DNA from: Fen-1258 sp964449775
GTDB lineage: Bacteria > Bacteroidota > Ignavibacteria > Ignavibacteriales > Melioribacteraceae
DNA length: 64,000 bases
Direction of reading: 5' to 3'
Assembly: GCA_964449775.1 (NCBI GenBank)
Contig: CAYVBQ010000012.1
Coordinates: 1-64,000 of the forward strand
Shown here: positions 16,368-25,800 of the stretch, piece by piece
Layout: each line of letters opens with the position of its first letter
Numbering within the stretch: the first letter of the stretch is position 1
Made by a program: the position numbers and the translations under genes
The notes under the pieces: model-generated
The model's input: the letters and a program-made list of their open reading frames with translations, nothing else
The model's database searches: none
What the model was told of the DNA's origin: nothing

Positions 16368-16608
16368 TCTTATTTTTCTCGTTTAATTGCATGACAGTTT
16401 TTATAAAATTATAAATTCCGGCAAAACCACCTATGAATGAACAGATTAAAACCAGAAGAGGTGTAGAATCTAATTGTGTATCTAGCCAACGACCAAGAAA
16501 GAACATTAAAATTATTGATGCGGCTAATTGGGTGCCTAGCCCGAGATAAGGTCCAACGTTTCTATAAGAATCAGATAATTTCTCAGAGGTTTTCTTTTCT
16601 ATCTTCAT
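16351..16608 (-). CDS. atpZ: AtpZ/AtpI family protein
   Basis: The 85-residue protein has two membrane helices with the family pattern LGLGTQLAASIILMFFLGRW and LDTQLDSTPLLVLI, then GGFAGIYNFIKTV. AtpZ-type proteins accompany F-ATPase operons and are linked to assembly or divalent-cation transport. Its start overlaps the bactofilin stop by 4 bases (ATGA), implying coupling. Confidence 0.85.
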   Translation of the reverse strand: MKIEKKTSEKLSDSYRNVGPYLGLGTQLAASIILMFFLGRWLDTQLDSTPLLVLICSFIGGFAGIYNFIKTVMQLNEKNKIDKQK

Positions 16609-16973
16609 CCCTCTTTTTGTTCGGGAAGTTTGCCATTATTCATATGACTGGAACCCTCAAAATAAGCTCCCTCCTCAATGATCAAATACTTTGTGATCAA
16701 GTCACCTTTCAAGTGGGCTTTCGATTCCAACTTCAATTTTTCATGTGTAACGATTTTTCCAACAACTTTTCCATTCATGGTGATGTTCTTTGCCTTTATT
16801 TCTCCATCAATCTCGCTTGTATCGCCAATAGTCAGATTACCATTGACCGAGACATTCCCGTTCACACTTCCATCTATTCTTACATTACCTTCACTAAAAA
16901 GATTTCCGTCAATTTTTACACCTTTACTAATGATGCTGACTTCCTCTGCATCAGAGTCTCTTTTATTTGCCAT
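16605..16973 (-). CDS. Bactofilin
   Basis: The 122-residue protein is a bactofilin: a glycine-rich series of short beta repeats (VKIDGNLFSEGNVRIDGSV, GNVSVNGNLTIGDTSEIDG, IKAKNITMNGKVVGKI) forming a right-handed beta-helix that polymerises into membrane-associated filaments. Bactofilins position peptidoglycan enzymes and affect cell shape. The adjacent upstream gene encodes an M23 peptidase, a pairing seen in other bacteria, here continuing into the ATP synthase genes. Confidence 0.92.
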   Translation of the reverse strand: MANKRDSDAEEVSIISKGVKIDGNLFSEGNVRIDGSVNGNVSVNGNLTIGDTSEIDGEIKAKNITMNGKVVGKIVTHEKLKLESKAHLKGDLITKYLIIEEGAYFEGSSHMNNGKLPEQKEG

Positions 16974-16984
16974 TTAGTACTCTC

Positions 16985-17824
16985 CTACTTTAATAAAAAT
17001 TTTTGTGGATCAACCGGTTTACCATTTTGCCACACCTCAAAATGAAGATGAGGTCCTGTTGTATCCTTGCCAGAATTTCCGCTAAGTGCAATTAACTCTC
17101 CTTGAGACACAACATCGCGGATTTTTTTAAGTATAGATGAACAATGTTTATAAATAGTAATAAAGTTTTTATCGTGTTGAATCATCACCATATAGCCAGA
17201 GTCAATTGTATACCCTGCAAATGTTATTAATCCGCCGGCAGAAGAATAAACAGGTGAACCAGATTTCACTCCATAGTCGATTCCCATATGTCCTTTGGAC
17301 GGAATAAATTCCTCGGTGATTATACCGTTTGATGGTTCCAACAGAATGAAGGATTTGGTCTTTTCCTCTGACTGAAAAATCTTTTCTATTAAATCACTGA
17401 CGGCAGTAAAAATATCGCCACCAATTTTTATCTTCTTATTAATTGGTTTGCGAAGAGAATCGTACAATGGATCATCACTTTTTATTGAGTCTTTTTTTGC
17501 AAGCATCATCGCATACTTAATTCGTTCATTTGTTGAAGCAACGGTTTGAAGTTGTGATGTCAGCATTTCAACACGGTTTTGTAATTGCTGAATCTTTTCT
17601 CGCTGTGTTTGAAGTTCTTGGTTATCAATCACAAACAAAAAATCTTTCAGCGGGGTAATTGAGAGAAGAAATATTAAAAACAACCAAACCAAAATTGTAT
17701 ATGATGCTAAATACGCAACCAGCCGTAGTATACTAAACTTATATCTCTTGGTCGTAATGATTGGAAGATTCGGTGTTATGTAAAAAGAAGAATTCTTAAG
17801 ATTCTTCAGATTAAACCACTTCAT
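16985..17824 (-). CDS. M23 (LytM-type) metallopeptidase with membrane anchor
   Basis: The 279-residue protein has a membrane segment at about 35-55, a coiled coil at about 70-105 and a C-terminal LytM domain. The zinc ligands are intact: His179 and Asp183 in GHMGIDYG, and His261 in GPHLHFEVW, with His227 and His259 as catalytic histidines. It should act on peptidoglycan cross-links from the periplasmic face of the inner membrane. It begins the block that continues through bactofilin and the ATP synthase genes. Confidence 0.93.
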   Translation of the reverse strand: MKWFNLKNLKNSSFYITPNLPIITTKRYKFSILRLVAYLASYTILVWLFLIFLLSITPLKDFLFVIDNQELQTQREKIQQLQNRVEMLTSQLQTVASTNERIKYAMMLAKKDSIKSDDPLYDSLRKPINKKIKIGGDIFTAVSDLIEKIFQSEEKTKSFILLEPSNGIITEEFIPSKGHMGIDYGVKSGSPVYSSAGGLITFAGYTIDSGYMVMIQHDKNFITIYKHCSSILKKIRDVVSQGELIALSGNSGKDTTGPHLHFEVWQNGKPVDPQKFLLK

Positions 17825-17949
17825 TTTTATCTCTCAATAGTGGTACAAATATAAGAATTTATGGGTTATTTTTCTTAGGCGGATAAAATTTCGGCTCTAC
17901 CGCTAATTGTGTGAAAAGTCATAATTCTACCAATATTCAGTCCCTAACG
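17825..17949. other. Upstream region of the M23-bactofilin-atp block
   Basis: This non-coding stretch precedes the first gene of the long minus-strand block and presumably holds its promoter. I could not pick -35/-10 boxes with confidence. Its left half is AT-rich; its right end is the left copy of the target duplication of the element at 17950-18317. Confidence 0.35.
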
Positions 17950-18317
17950 CATAGGCGTCAACTTAATTTTATGATTTTTTAGACTACTGTATGATATGAA
18001 CTGTAAAAATATGCGAAAACAGACTTCCTTAAGCGCTTTTTGTTAGTATTACCTTGTTTGTTCTTTTTCTAATTGAAACCAATATATCATCCCTAAAGGG
18101 ATTTTAATTGTAGGTGGTATTTATTGCTATAAATATTTCATCCCTAACGGGATTTGCAATATAAAATCCCAGAGGGATTACATATTTATAGAAAAAATGA
18201 ACAAAAAAAAGAATGAAATCCCTTTAGGGATGACATATAAAACCTATATTTTGTTATATGAACGACGCAATTGTTCAAATTGCTATTGGAGAATTTTTTA
18301 CTAAGTTGACGCCTATG
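17950..18317. mobile_element. 368-bp MITE-like element with perfect 16-bp terminal inverted repeats
   Basis: CATAGGCGTCAACTTA at 17950-17965 is the exact reverse complement of 18302-18317. A perfect 11-bp direct repeat AGTCCCTAACG flanks it. A target duplication of this length and ends beginning CAT...TCAACTT recall the IS4/IS231 group, but that attribution is from memory and tentative. No ORF of useful length is inside, so it is a non-autonomous derivative. Four short palindromes (18089-18231) make up its centre. Confidence 0.8.
18089..18231. repeat. Four ATCCC...GGGAT palindromes inside the 368-bp element
   Basis: ATCCCTAAAGGGAT (18089-18102), ATCCCTAACGGGAT (18140-18153), ATCCCAGAGGGAT (18166-18178) and ATCCCTTTAGGGAT (18218-18231) are near-identical palindromes with 5-base arms separated by AT-rich sequence. 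Their starts are 51, 26 and 52 bases apart, too irregular and too short for CRISPR repeats. They are close in sequence to the palindrome that the element interrupted. Confidence 0.75.
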
Positions 18318-18360
18318 AGTCCCTAACGGGACTATCATTCTTTAAATATTTATATTGCTT

Positions 18361-19392
18361 TCACTCTATTAGCGATAGAACCAAAATTTCTTTGATCCAT
18401 GCAATGACCATTTCCGGAAGAAGTTTATTACCGCAATCAAATGTCTTTAGTGGACATTCCATATGCCCATGAATTCCGCACGGTTTACATTCTAAACCAT
18501 CCAATGAAATTGATTTACTTCTTTGATTATATGGAAAGAAGCCGAATTCCGGAATTGTGGAACAATAAATTGTTATGGTTGGAATATCGGCGATCATACC
18601 AAGATGTGTAGGTGCACTATCGTTGGAAATGAGGAGAGCGCATTTTTTTAGAAGCGCCACGGATTCCACCGTGCTTAATTTACCTGCAAATGATTTCACG
18701 CGTACATCAAATTTTTCTTCAATTCCCCGGCACAACTTTTCATCATCGCTGCCACCAATAAGAATTACAAAAATATCTTTAGCGACCAAATATTTAATCA
18801 CTTCTTCAAAATACTTTTGAGGGTAGATTTTTGTATTCCAAACAGAGCCCGGTGCAATTGCCACCATCGTTTTAAAGTTCAGACCTTCAATCAATCTATC
18901 AACTCTATTGGTAATATAATCGGGAATATCAATTGAGGGTAAAATTCTCCATTTTTCGTTAGAAGTATCATACTGAATGAGATCAAGATTGCGAGCAACT
19001 TCATGTTTCGATGAAAAATATTTTATTCGCGTTTTATAGATAAAACTGCAGCTTGAAATATCAAATCCAAATGTGGTTCCGGTACCGGAAAAGAGAACCA
19101 ACATTGACGTGCGAAAAGATCTATGCGGAGAGTATATGCGTGAGAACTTATTCTTTCGGATTAATTTTATTAGCCTAATAAAACTTGATAAAGATTTTTG
19201 CTTATCCCGCTTATCATATACAATTACTTCATCAACATATGGAGAATGGTCGAATATCTCTTTTGTGGAGGGAATGCAGAGTGCGCTCACGGATGAGCCG
19301 GGAAATATTTCTTTTAATTTTTGAATCATGGGAAGAGTTAATACAGCATCGCCAAGAAACGCAGTTTGAATGATAAGTATTTTCTCTTGCAC
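18361..19392 (-). CDS. Glycosyltransferase family 9, heptosyltransferase II-like
   Basis: The 343-residue protein matches ADP-heptose:LPS heptosyltransferases that build the lipopolysaccharide inner core: N-terminal ILIIQTAFLGDAVLTLPMIQ, and the C-terminal donor-binding NDSAPTHLGMIADIPTITIY. ECKPCGIHGHMECPLKTFDC carries a cysteine-rich loop common in WaaF. I prefer the GTG at 19392, which overlaps the stop of the acyltransferase gene (TAGTG) and follows TTTGGAAG; a TTG at 19404 is the alternative. The real sugar could differ from heptose. Confidence 0.85.
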   Translation of the reverse strand: MQEKILIIQTAFLGDAVLTLPMIQKLKEIFPGSSVSALCIPSTKEIFDHSPYVDEVIVYDKRDKQKSLSSFIRLIKLIRKNKFSRIYSPHRSFRTSMLVLFSGTGTTFGFDISSCSFIYKTRIKYFSSKHEVARNLDLIQYDTSNEKWRILPSIDIPDYITNRVDRLIEGLNFKTMVAIAPGSVWNTKIYPQKYFEEVIKYLVAKDIFVILIGGSDDEKLCRGIEEKFDVRVKSFAGKLSTVESVALLKKCALLISNDSAPTHLGMIADIPTITIYCSTIPEFGFFPYNQRSKSISLDGLECKPCGIHGHMECPLKTFDCGNKLLPEMVIAWIKEILVLSLIE

Positions 19393-20267
19393 TAGTACTT
19401 CCAAATTTTATGCATCCAAAAATATTGATCGGGATTTTTTCTAATATGTTTTTCTAAGAATGAAATATAGCGTTGAGTAAGCTCTCTCATTTTTCCGTCA
19501 TAATCATCAGGTAAATTTTCAAAATTCAATTCTTCCATATGCATTTTATATGAATAATCTTTTTGACGCTCAAATGCCGCCATTATCACCGGACAATTCA
19601 TTTTTAATGCTATACTTGCAGTTCCAGTGTAGAGTGCAGTAGGTTTTCCAAAAAAGATGAAACGTGAACCTTCATAATGTCCTCGTTGATCTCCTGCAAC
19701 TCCAATTAATCCGCCGCTTTTAATAGTTTCATATATTTTGCGCACAGATATACCAGAAAGAACCATTCTATTTCCAAATTTTTCCCTAGCGCTCATCACA
19801 AAATCTGAGACTAACGGATTACTCTGCGGCTGTGCCAATAAACTACACTCTCTTCTAAATTTGAGGGATAGTGCGGACATGCAGAATTCCCAACCTCCGA
19901 AATGTCCGGTAAGAATTATTGCAGCTTTATCTGTACCAATTATTTTTTTGATTGCCTCCATGTTTTCAATTGCTATAGAGGAATCTACTTTCTCTCTTGT
20001 GACAAAAGGCAGATACATCAATTCGAAAAAAGTAATTAGAATATTCTGATAGGTCAGAAGTGTGAGTTTATTAATTTCTGAATCGGCTCTATTTGGAAAC
20101 GCGATTTTTAAATTATCACTAACAACTTTCTTTCTAATAGGAATTAGATGATAAAGAAGATAAGCAAGGTATTTTGCACTAATTCTTGTTCTTCTTAATC
20201 CTATTATTCTGAATATACTTACAAAGGAAAGGAAGATAAAATATTCAATTTTATATTTGGTTCGCAT
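19392..20267 (-). CDS. lpxL: Lipid A biosynthesis acyltransferase (LpxL/HtrB family)
   Basis: The 291-residue enzyme transfers a secondary acyl chain to the lipid A precursor at the inner membrane. The catalytic HX4E motif is GHFGGWEF (His122, Glu127), and GVAGDQRG and YFWMHKIWKY are typical. One hydrophobic N-terminal segment anchors it. It is placed between the GWxTD gene (2-base gap) and the family 9 glycosyltransferase gene, consistent with outer-membrane assembly. Confidence 0.88.
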   Translation of the reverse strand: MRTKYKIEYFIFLSFVSIFRIIGLRRTRISAKYLAYLLYHLIPIRKKVVSDNLKIAFPNRADSEINKLTLLTYQNILITFFELMYLPFVTREKVDSSIAIENMEAIKKIIGTDKAAIILTGHFGGWEFCMSALSLKFRRECSLLAQPQSNPLVSDFVMSAREKFGNRMVLSGISVRKIYETIKSGGLIGVAGDQRGHYEGSRFIFFGKPTALYTGTASIALKMNCPVIMAAFERQKDYSYKMHMEELNFENLPDDYDGKMRELTQRYISFLEKHIRKNPDQYFWMHKIWKY

Positions 20268-20269
20268 TA

Positions 20270-21652
20270 TTAATTAAAACTACGAAGCCGTCTCATCCAA
20301 TTTCCGTCCTGTAACTCACCACGCTTTGTGGAATGAAGTAATTCATAATTACCGAATCCGCTGACGTCTCCAAAAATAAAAGTTACACCGCCTTCAATCT
20401 GATTATAGAACCACACTTCGTATGGTTTCACCTCTGATTCGCTGGGAAAATAATCTTTCTGGTCCGGTTCGCCAAACAGTAGAACAACACGCCCGCGATC
20501 TGTAAGATACCCTTCCCTATTCAATCTGGAAAAATTCTTATTTGTTAGTGCAACTCTATTCATATATTCTTCTTTAATTTCATTTTTGGCAGTCGCCGGA
20601 TTATCATCCCTAACTTTCCAAAAATTAAACAGAAATTCTCTTTTTGCATTTAATGAATCAAGTTTAGAGAATTGATCAATTTCTTTTTGCGATGCAAGAT
20701 ATTTTGCATACAGAAACATTTTGTTACACTCATCCATAGATAATAAACCGAATTCACTTCCAAGAACACCTGCGTTAATATTCGACGATCTGTTAGTATC
20801 AATTACATTAGGGTTATACAAATAGAAACGTTTTGTAGAGGCAAATGCTTTATTGGTTACAGGATCCACTAAACTTAATTCAAGAGAATATGAGTCCGTT
20901 GGAAACTTAGATAAATTAATCACTCCATATTCTACCAATGCCTGGTCTGTCTGTTTAATAGTCTTTGAATTCTTATGAACAGATACGCCCGAACTGTTAT
21001 ATAAGTTTCTAAGAAGAGAAAATTCTGTTTTTCCATCTGCTAATTTTAAATGATATAACTCTGCATAGAAAAACAATGCGGGAAATTGATGAGTATAGAC
21101 CATTGAAGGATTCGGAAAAATCTCCATCGAATTCTTATAAAAGAGTGAATTTTGATCTGCATCATCTATCTTGATGTTCCTCGCAATTTCAATTTCGCTT
21201 ATTGAAAATTTATTCGATTTAAACGGCTCTACAACAACTGTCTCATTAATAGTTTTGTTGAAACTAGGGTCTTTTGCATCTCGTATTACAAATACTAGAG
21301 AATATTTTCCAGCCGGAACAACAAACCCCAAAACATCACTAACGCTTTTTGGTATAGAGTCTTTTTCGGTTACATTAACAATATTTTGAATTTTCCAATC
21401 CTTATTAATAGCGTATTCATTTGTTGACATATTTTTCATCTCTAAATGAACAACGGCTTCACTTAGTTGTCCTTTATCAGTCGGAGTGAAGCGCATATTT
21501 TTAGGATTAAGTTCATAATAAAATTCAATGTAAACCGAGGATGAGTCATAGTTGAAACGTGCGTAATCAAACTCAAAATTCAGTTCATTCTGAGCCAAAA
21601 TACTAGCAGTGAGAGAAAAAATAAAACAGATGACGGCAAAAACCTTCTTCAT
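20270..21652 (-). CDS. GWxTD-domain secreted protein
   Basis: The 460-residue protein starts MKKVFAVICFIFSLTASILA, a signal peptide, at an ATG preceded by AGGA; a longer frame reaches 21727 but adds an improbable leader. The C-terminal third is the GWxTD region as I know it: KREFLFNFWKVRDDNPAT, EYMNRVALTNKNFS, GYLTDRGRVVLLFGEPD and PYEVWFYNQIEGGVTFIF. The middle is beta-rich. GWxTD proteins are largely confined to Bacteroidota-like and related phyla; their role is unknown. It heads a tight run with lpxL and the glycosyltransferase. Confidence 0.85.
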   Translation of the reverse strand: MKKVFAVICFIFSLTASILAQNELNFEFDYARFNYDSSSVYIEFYYELNPKNMRFTPTDKGQLSEAVVHLEMKNMSTNEYAINKDWKIQNIVNVTEKDSIPKSVSDVLGFVVPAGKYSLVFVIRDAKDPSFNKTINETVVVEPFKSNKFSISEIEIARNIKIDDADQNSLFYKNSMEIFPNPSMVYTHQFPALFFYAELYHLKLADGKTEFSLLRNLYNSSGVSVHKNSKTIKQTDQALVEYGVINLSKFPTDSYSLELSLVDPVTNKAFASTKRFYLYNPNVIDTNRSSNINAGVLGSEFGLLSMDECNKMFLYAKYLASQKEIDQFSKLDSLNAKREFLFNFWKVRDDNPATAKNEIKEEYMNRVALTNKNFSRLNREGYLTDRGRVVLLFGEPDQKDYFPSESEVKPYEVWFYNQIEGGVTFIFGDVSGFGNYELLHSTKRGELQDGNWMRRLRSFN

Positions 21653-21762
21653 AAATTTGAGTCCTATTAGTTGATCATATATATAATTTTTACAGTTGTA
21701 TTTACTGATAAGTAAATCTATTATCAACCTATATAAATTATCACCTTATTAAAAATACAAAC

Positions 21763-21785
21763 ATGCTTGGCGGCAGGCAAGGACA
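21763..21785. repeat. GC-rich repeat fragment
   Basis: A short GC-rich stretch (TGCTTGGCGGCAGGCAAGG) stands out in AT-rich sequence between the GWxTD and PorV-like genes. It shares the GGCAGG arm with the palindromes at 9743 and 46386, suggesting a related, perhaps decayed, repeat unit. Confidence 0.35.
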
Positions 21786-21797
21786 ACCACTTTAAAA

Positions 21798-21823
21798 AAA
21801 ACCCCGACAAGTGTCGGGGTTTA
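21798..21823 (-). terminator. Terminator downstream of the PorV-like gene
   Basis: ACCCCGACA and TGTCGGGGT pair around a short loop; on the minus strand the stem runs into TTTTTTTT. It lies 23 bases after the stop of the gene ending at 21846 and separates the TonB/T9SS/PorV group from the GWxTD-lpxL group. Confidence 0.9.
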
Positions 21824-21845
21824 TAAGATTTAGGAAGAAATATTC

Positions 21846-22871
21846 TTATAAGCCAAACTGAACTGCGATAACATGATTATTATCGAAGAACTTGGTTTGT
21901 CTAAAAGCATAATCAACCTTCAAAGATGTACCGCTCAAATCGTACTTTATGCCTATACCGGCAGTAAGCCCATAGATATTATAATCTGTATTATCTGCAA
22001 AAGAAGGTGTTAAAGCATAACCGCCACGGATGAAGAACGTATTGTTCAGATTATATTCTAATCCGAGTTTATATTCATCAGCGTAGTAGTTGCTGTTTTG
22101 ATAAACACCATCCAATTGAAGCGAATTTGACGCATTGAAATTATAGTTATAGCTTAACCCGATCTCAAGAGTTGATGGCAGATCAAACGCAGCAGCGGTC
22201 ATTTTATATGTTGCTTCTCCTCTTTCTAAACTTCCAGGAGTAGCTAATAAATATAGACCGGATCCATCATATCGCATTTGAGGACCAAAGTTCTTTAATA
22301 CCATAGCTAAATTTAAGCCATTGATATTCGCTAGGTTTCTATAAGTTACGCCAAAATTGAATGCAAAAACTGTTGAACTAACAAGATCTATTTTTTCCGA
22401 AATATAGTTCATTGTTAATCCTACAGAGATTCTATCACTTAGCATTCTGGAATATGTTAAACCGAGAGTAAGAAACGTAGGTTTGAATGATTGTCCGTTT
22501 CCGTCCGGGTTATCAACTGTAGTAACATTGATATTACCGATTGCTAATGATTTCAAAGTTACGGCAACAGTGCCGAACCCTTCTAAGTTTGTTGAAACAC
22601 CAAAATATGTAACTCCTATATCTGCAATGTGAGACATATAAGAGAACATAACATTTGTTCCACCTTCAATACCAAGGTTAGCAGGATTCCAGTAAAGTGC
22701 TTCTAATCCGGATGAACCGGAAATTGTAGAACCACTCATCGCAATTCCACGAGCGCCTACAGGTATCAAGAGCTGCGATGCAGCGCCTGTACCATTTCTA
22801 ACTCCACCATCTGCAAATACAGTGCTGGCAGCAAGAATCAGCATAAATAATTTTAAATATATTTTTTTCAT
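21846..22871 (-). CDS. PorV/PorQ-family outer-membrane protein
   Basis: The 341-residue protein has a signal peptide (MKKIYLKLFMLILAASTVFA) and the hallmark N-terminus of the PorV/PorQ family: ASQLLIPVGARGIAMSGS and LEALYWNPANLG. The rest alternates strands of a 14-strand type barrel and ends in an aromatic-rich strand with a C-terminal hydrophobic residue (HVIAVQFGL). PorV is the outer-membrane shuttle of the type IX secretion system, though several paralogues usually exist. It directly follows the T9SS cargo gene after 17 bases. Confidence 0.85.
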   Translation of the reverse strand: MKKIYLKLFMLILAASTVFADGGVRNGTGAASQLLIPVGARGIAMSGSTISGSSGLEALYWNPANLGIEGGTNVMFSYMSHIADIGVTYFGVSTNLEGFGTVAVTLKSLAIGNINVTTVDNPDGNGQSFKPTFLTLGLTYSRMLSDRISVGLTMNYISEKIDLVSSTVFAFNFGVTYRNLANINGLNLAMVLKNFGPQMRYDGSGLYLLATPGSLERGEATYKMTAAAFDLPSTLEIGLSYNYNFNASNSLQLDGVYQNSNYYADEYKLGLEYNLNNTFFIRGGYALTPSFADNTDYNIYGLTAGIGIKYDLSGTSLKVDYAFRQTKFFDNNHVIAVQFGL

Positions 22872-22888
22872 TTTTTTTCTCCCATCTT

Positions 22889-25800
22889 TTAGAAGTGATC
22901 AAGAATCTGTTGTTCTTGAATTATTGCTAGTTTAACGATTTTTGTTGCACCTAATTCAGGCATATCGATGTGAACTATATATAATCCACTAGCAACAGGG
23001 AAAGAACTATCATTTACAAGATCCCAGGTTGTAAACTGGCTGGGAGAATTCTTCTGAAGCACCCGAACTAGCTGTCCAGCTAAATTAAATATGCGTAATG
23101 TAGCAATCTGTGGTAAATGACTGAATGTTACCATACGTTGATATTTATTTACTTCTCTTGGGTTTACACCATAATAAGGGTTAGGGAATACATTTATTTT
23201 TTCAATTTCACTTTTTGCCAGATCAGCGTCATTTGTAATAACTGAAGGAGCTGTGAATGCAAATTTATCACCGCTTGTACCGGAAGTTGGTTGATTTGGC
23301 TTTGTGGTAATTATTTTGAAAACTGTACCTACTTCAGGTAATTCTTTACCTGCAGGTATAGCTGCAAGAGCTGTAATATCTGCTAAGTTCCAGCCAACCA
23401 AAACAAATCTTCTCCATGAATCTGTACCGGCTGTAACTGCTGCATCTAAATATGTATGGGCAGCGCCCTGAGCAACTATTGCATTGTAACCGGCTTGACC
23501 TGGAGTTTGATCTTTTGGAACTACCCAATAGAACCAATCAGTTTCAGGATCATTTGTACCACCGGAAATTGTATGATCTACACCAGATAAATCAAACTTG
23601 CCATTTCCAGCACTGGCATTGCTTGCATCAAGTATGTAAGGGAAATATCTAACGTCGTCACTTGCATCTGTTTTTGTACCTATATTCCATAGTTCAAAAG
23701 GAACATTTCCCATTACACCTGAAACACCAAACGCATTACCTGGCCAAATAAATCCTTTAGCACCAGCTTTGAAACGAATTTCAAAATCGTTTGGTATTAA
23801 AAGAGGCCAGCGAGCATTACTTTGTGTAACTCTCGTCTTAAAGAATGTAAATGAAGCATTCGTTGGATCGCCAACTTCACCGGTGTGAATACCCCAAACG
23901 TTATTTCCATTTACCTGTTGACCGGTACTTGGACGATCGGAACCGGAAGGTGCTAATGGAAAACCACTGCTGTTGAATGCAAAACAACCCATATTAGCTG
24001 TAGCTAATACTCCACCTGCATTAGCGGTAACCAAAAGGAACTTAACATCTCTAGGTGCACCGCTCATATCAATCTGAATACCGTCAACTATTGGAGCTAC
24101 TGCACCAAGACCTTCGCTAACTCCTGTTAATACTTCTTTGTTTGTTGTTTTGTTTAACAAATTCCACTTTGTATTACCTGAGGTTCCGGTAAAGCTAATT
24201 TCATAGGAACTGCCGTTGACTTTAGAAGGATCAATAACTTTAGCAGTTACTTTACCATCACTAGCGCCTTGTGGATGTGTATATGTCAACAGATCACCCA
24301 CTGAAGCTGAATATGCAGTACCCGGATTTACTTGATGCGGTACAGCAAGTATTCTTGCAGATAAACTTTCCAATACGTTCGGAACAGCATTTGGATCTGC
24401 ATTATATGAATATGCAGAAACTACATAATAGTATTCTGTACCATTTGCTAATGGAACACCGCCTCTAATTTTATCTGTTGAAATAGAGATATATCTTTGA
24501 ATACCAATATTCTCACCAAACTTGGTGAATTTTTTTGTAGTATTGTTTGTAGCGGCATCAAATACCAAGCTTTCAATACTACCAACAAGATCAGCTAAAT
24601 CATAAGTTTGAACAATTACGGCTTCTGATAATTGAGCATTTAATCTTGGTAATTGATATACAACATAACCCTGGAATTTATAACCTAATTCATTGTGACT
24701 TTCAGTTGCATTATATGCAGTTGGATCATCAGCCCAGGAGATGATTATTTTTTGATCAAACTCCGATGCTTTTCCAATTTTAGTTACAGGATCGAGCTGT
24801 ACAAGAGGAGGTTTAGGAGAATTTGGAACCTGGAAGAAGTCATTGTAAGCTTGTTGTATTATCAAATCTTGAAATTTAAGAAGCGCTACTGCACCTAAGC
24901 GCCCAATTGGAGCAATGCCGCCTGCAGCAAGCTGTCCAACTACTACTTCTTGTGTATCGCCTACAGCTAAAGTAAATGGACCGGAAACAGGACCAATACG
25001 CCGATCTTGTTTAGGGAAAAGAATTCCATCTACCCAACCTTTACCAGTTACAGGATCGCCGGGGGCAAAGAACATTGATTTTTTTCCTGTTAAAGGATCG
25101 ATAAACGGAGTACCGAGAGTAGCAATTTTTCCCTGAAATAGATTTCTAAAACGTAAAGCTCCATTTGCATAACTGCCCAATACTGGGTCGCCCCAGTTTG
25201 GAACACTTTGAGTAAATAAATAGAAAGCAGTCATAGGCATGTTCTTAAAACCGGTTCTATATTTTCCTTTAAAGATTGCTCTATCTGTAGCAGCTCCCTT
25301 TATAATAGGACCTTGCATAAAGTCAAATCCGGAAGCAGGAATATAAGAACCATAGGATGGATCTGAGTCGTCACCGTTATAAATATATCCTAAGCTCAAC
25401 AAAGTATCGCAGCCCGCAAAATCATCGCCGGCGTCGCCGCCAAGATCAGGATCTGACCACATGTTAACATAACAACTGTCAACTGGATAAAATCCTTTAT
25501 TGATCATAGTATATTTTCTGAAGAGAGCATCGCCAAGGGCACCTTGTTGATTGTAACCCCAGATGGTTGCCTGCATTTCTATACCAAGACCAATTGATCC
25601 GTAAAGTTTCTGAGCTGTTGTAGGATCAACATCATTAGCAACAAACCAAATGGTTTGATCTGCACCAGGTACACCGGGAATATCTATTGCCGGTTCATAT
25701 GTTTTGTTATTATTTTTATCTTGGAATGGAGCGCCATAGATGGCAGGCCATTCTTTCCAGTCTGTATCATACTGTTTGTAGATAAGGGCTTGGGTTGATC

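Larger units (their letters stand above)
17939..18334. repeat. Palindrome AGTCCCTAACGGGACT, split by a mobile element
   Basis: AGTCCCTAACG at 17939-17949 and AGTCCCTAACGGGACT at 18318-18333 bracket the inserted element. Removing the element with one 11-bp copy restores a single palindrome with 6-base arms AGTCCC/GGGACT around TAAC. Related ATCCC...GGGAT palindromes lie inside the element. Confidence 0.75.

Noticed and set aside
18089..18231. Possible CRISPR array
   Set aside because: The four units are only 13-14 bases long, palindromic throughout, with unequal spacing of 51, 26 and 52 bases; no cas genes are nearby.
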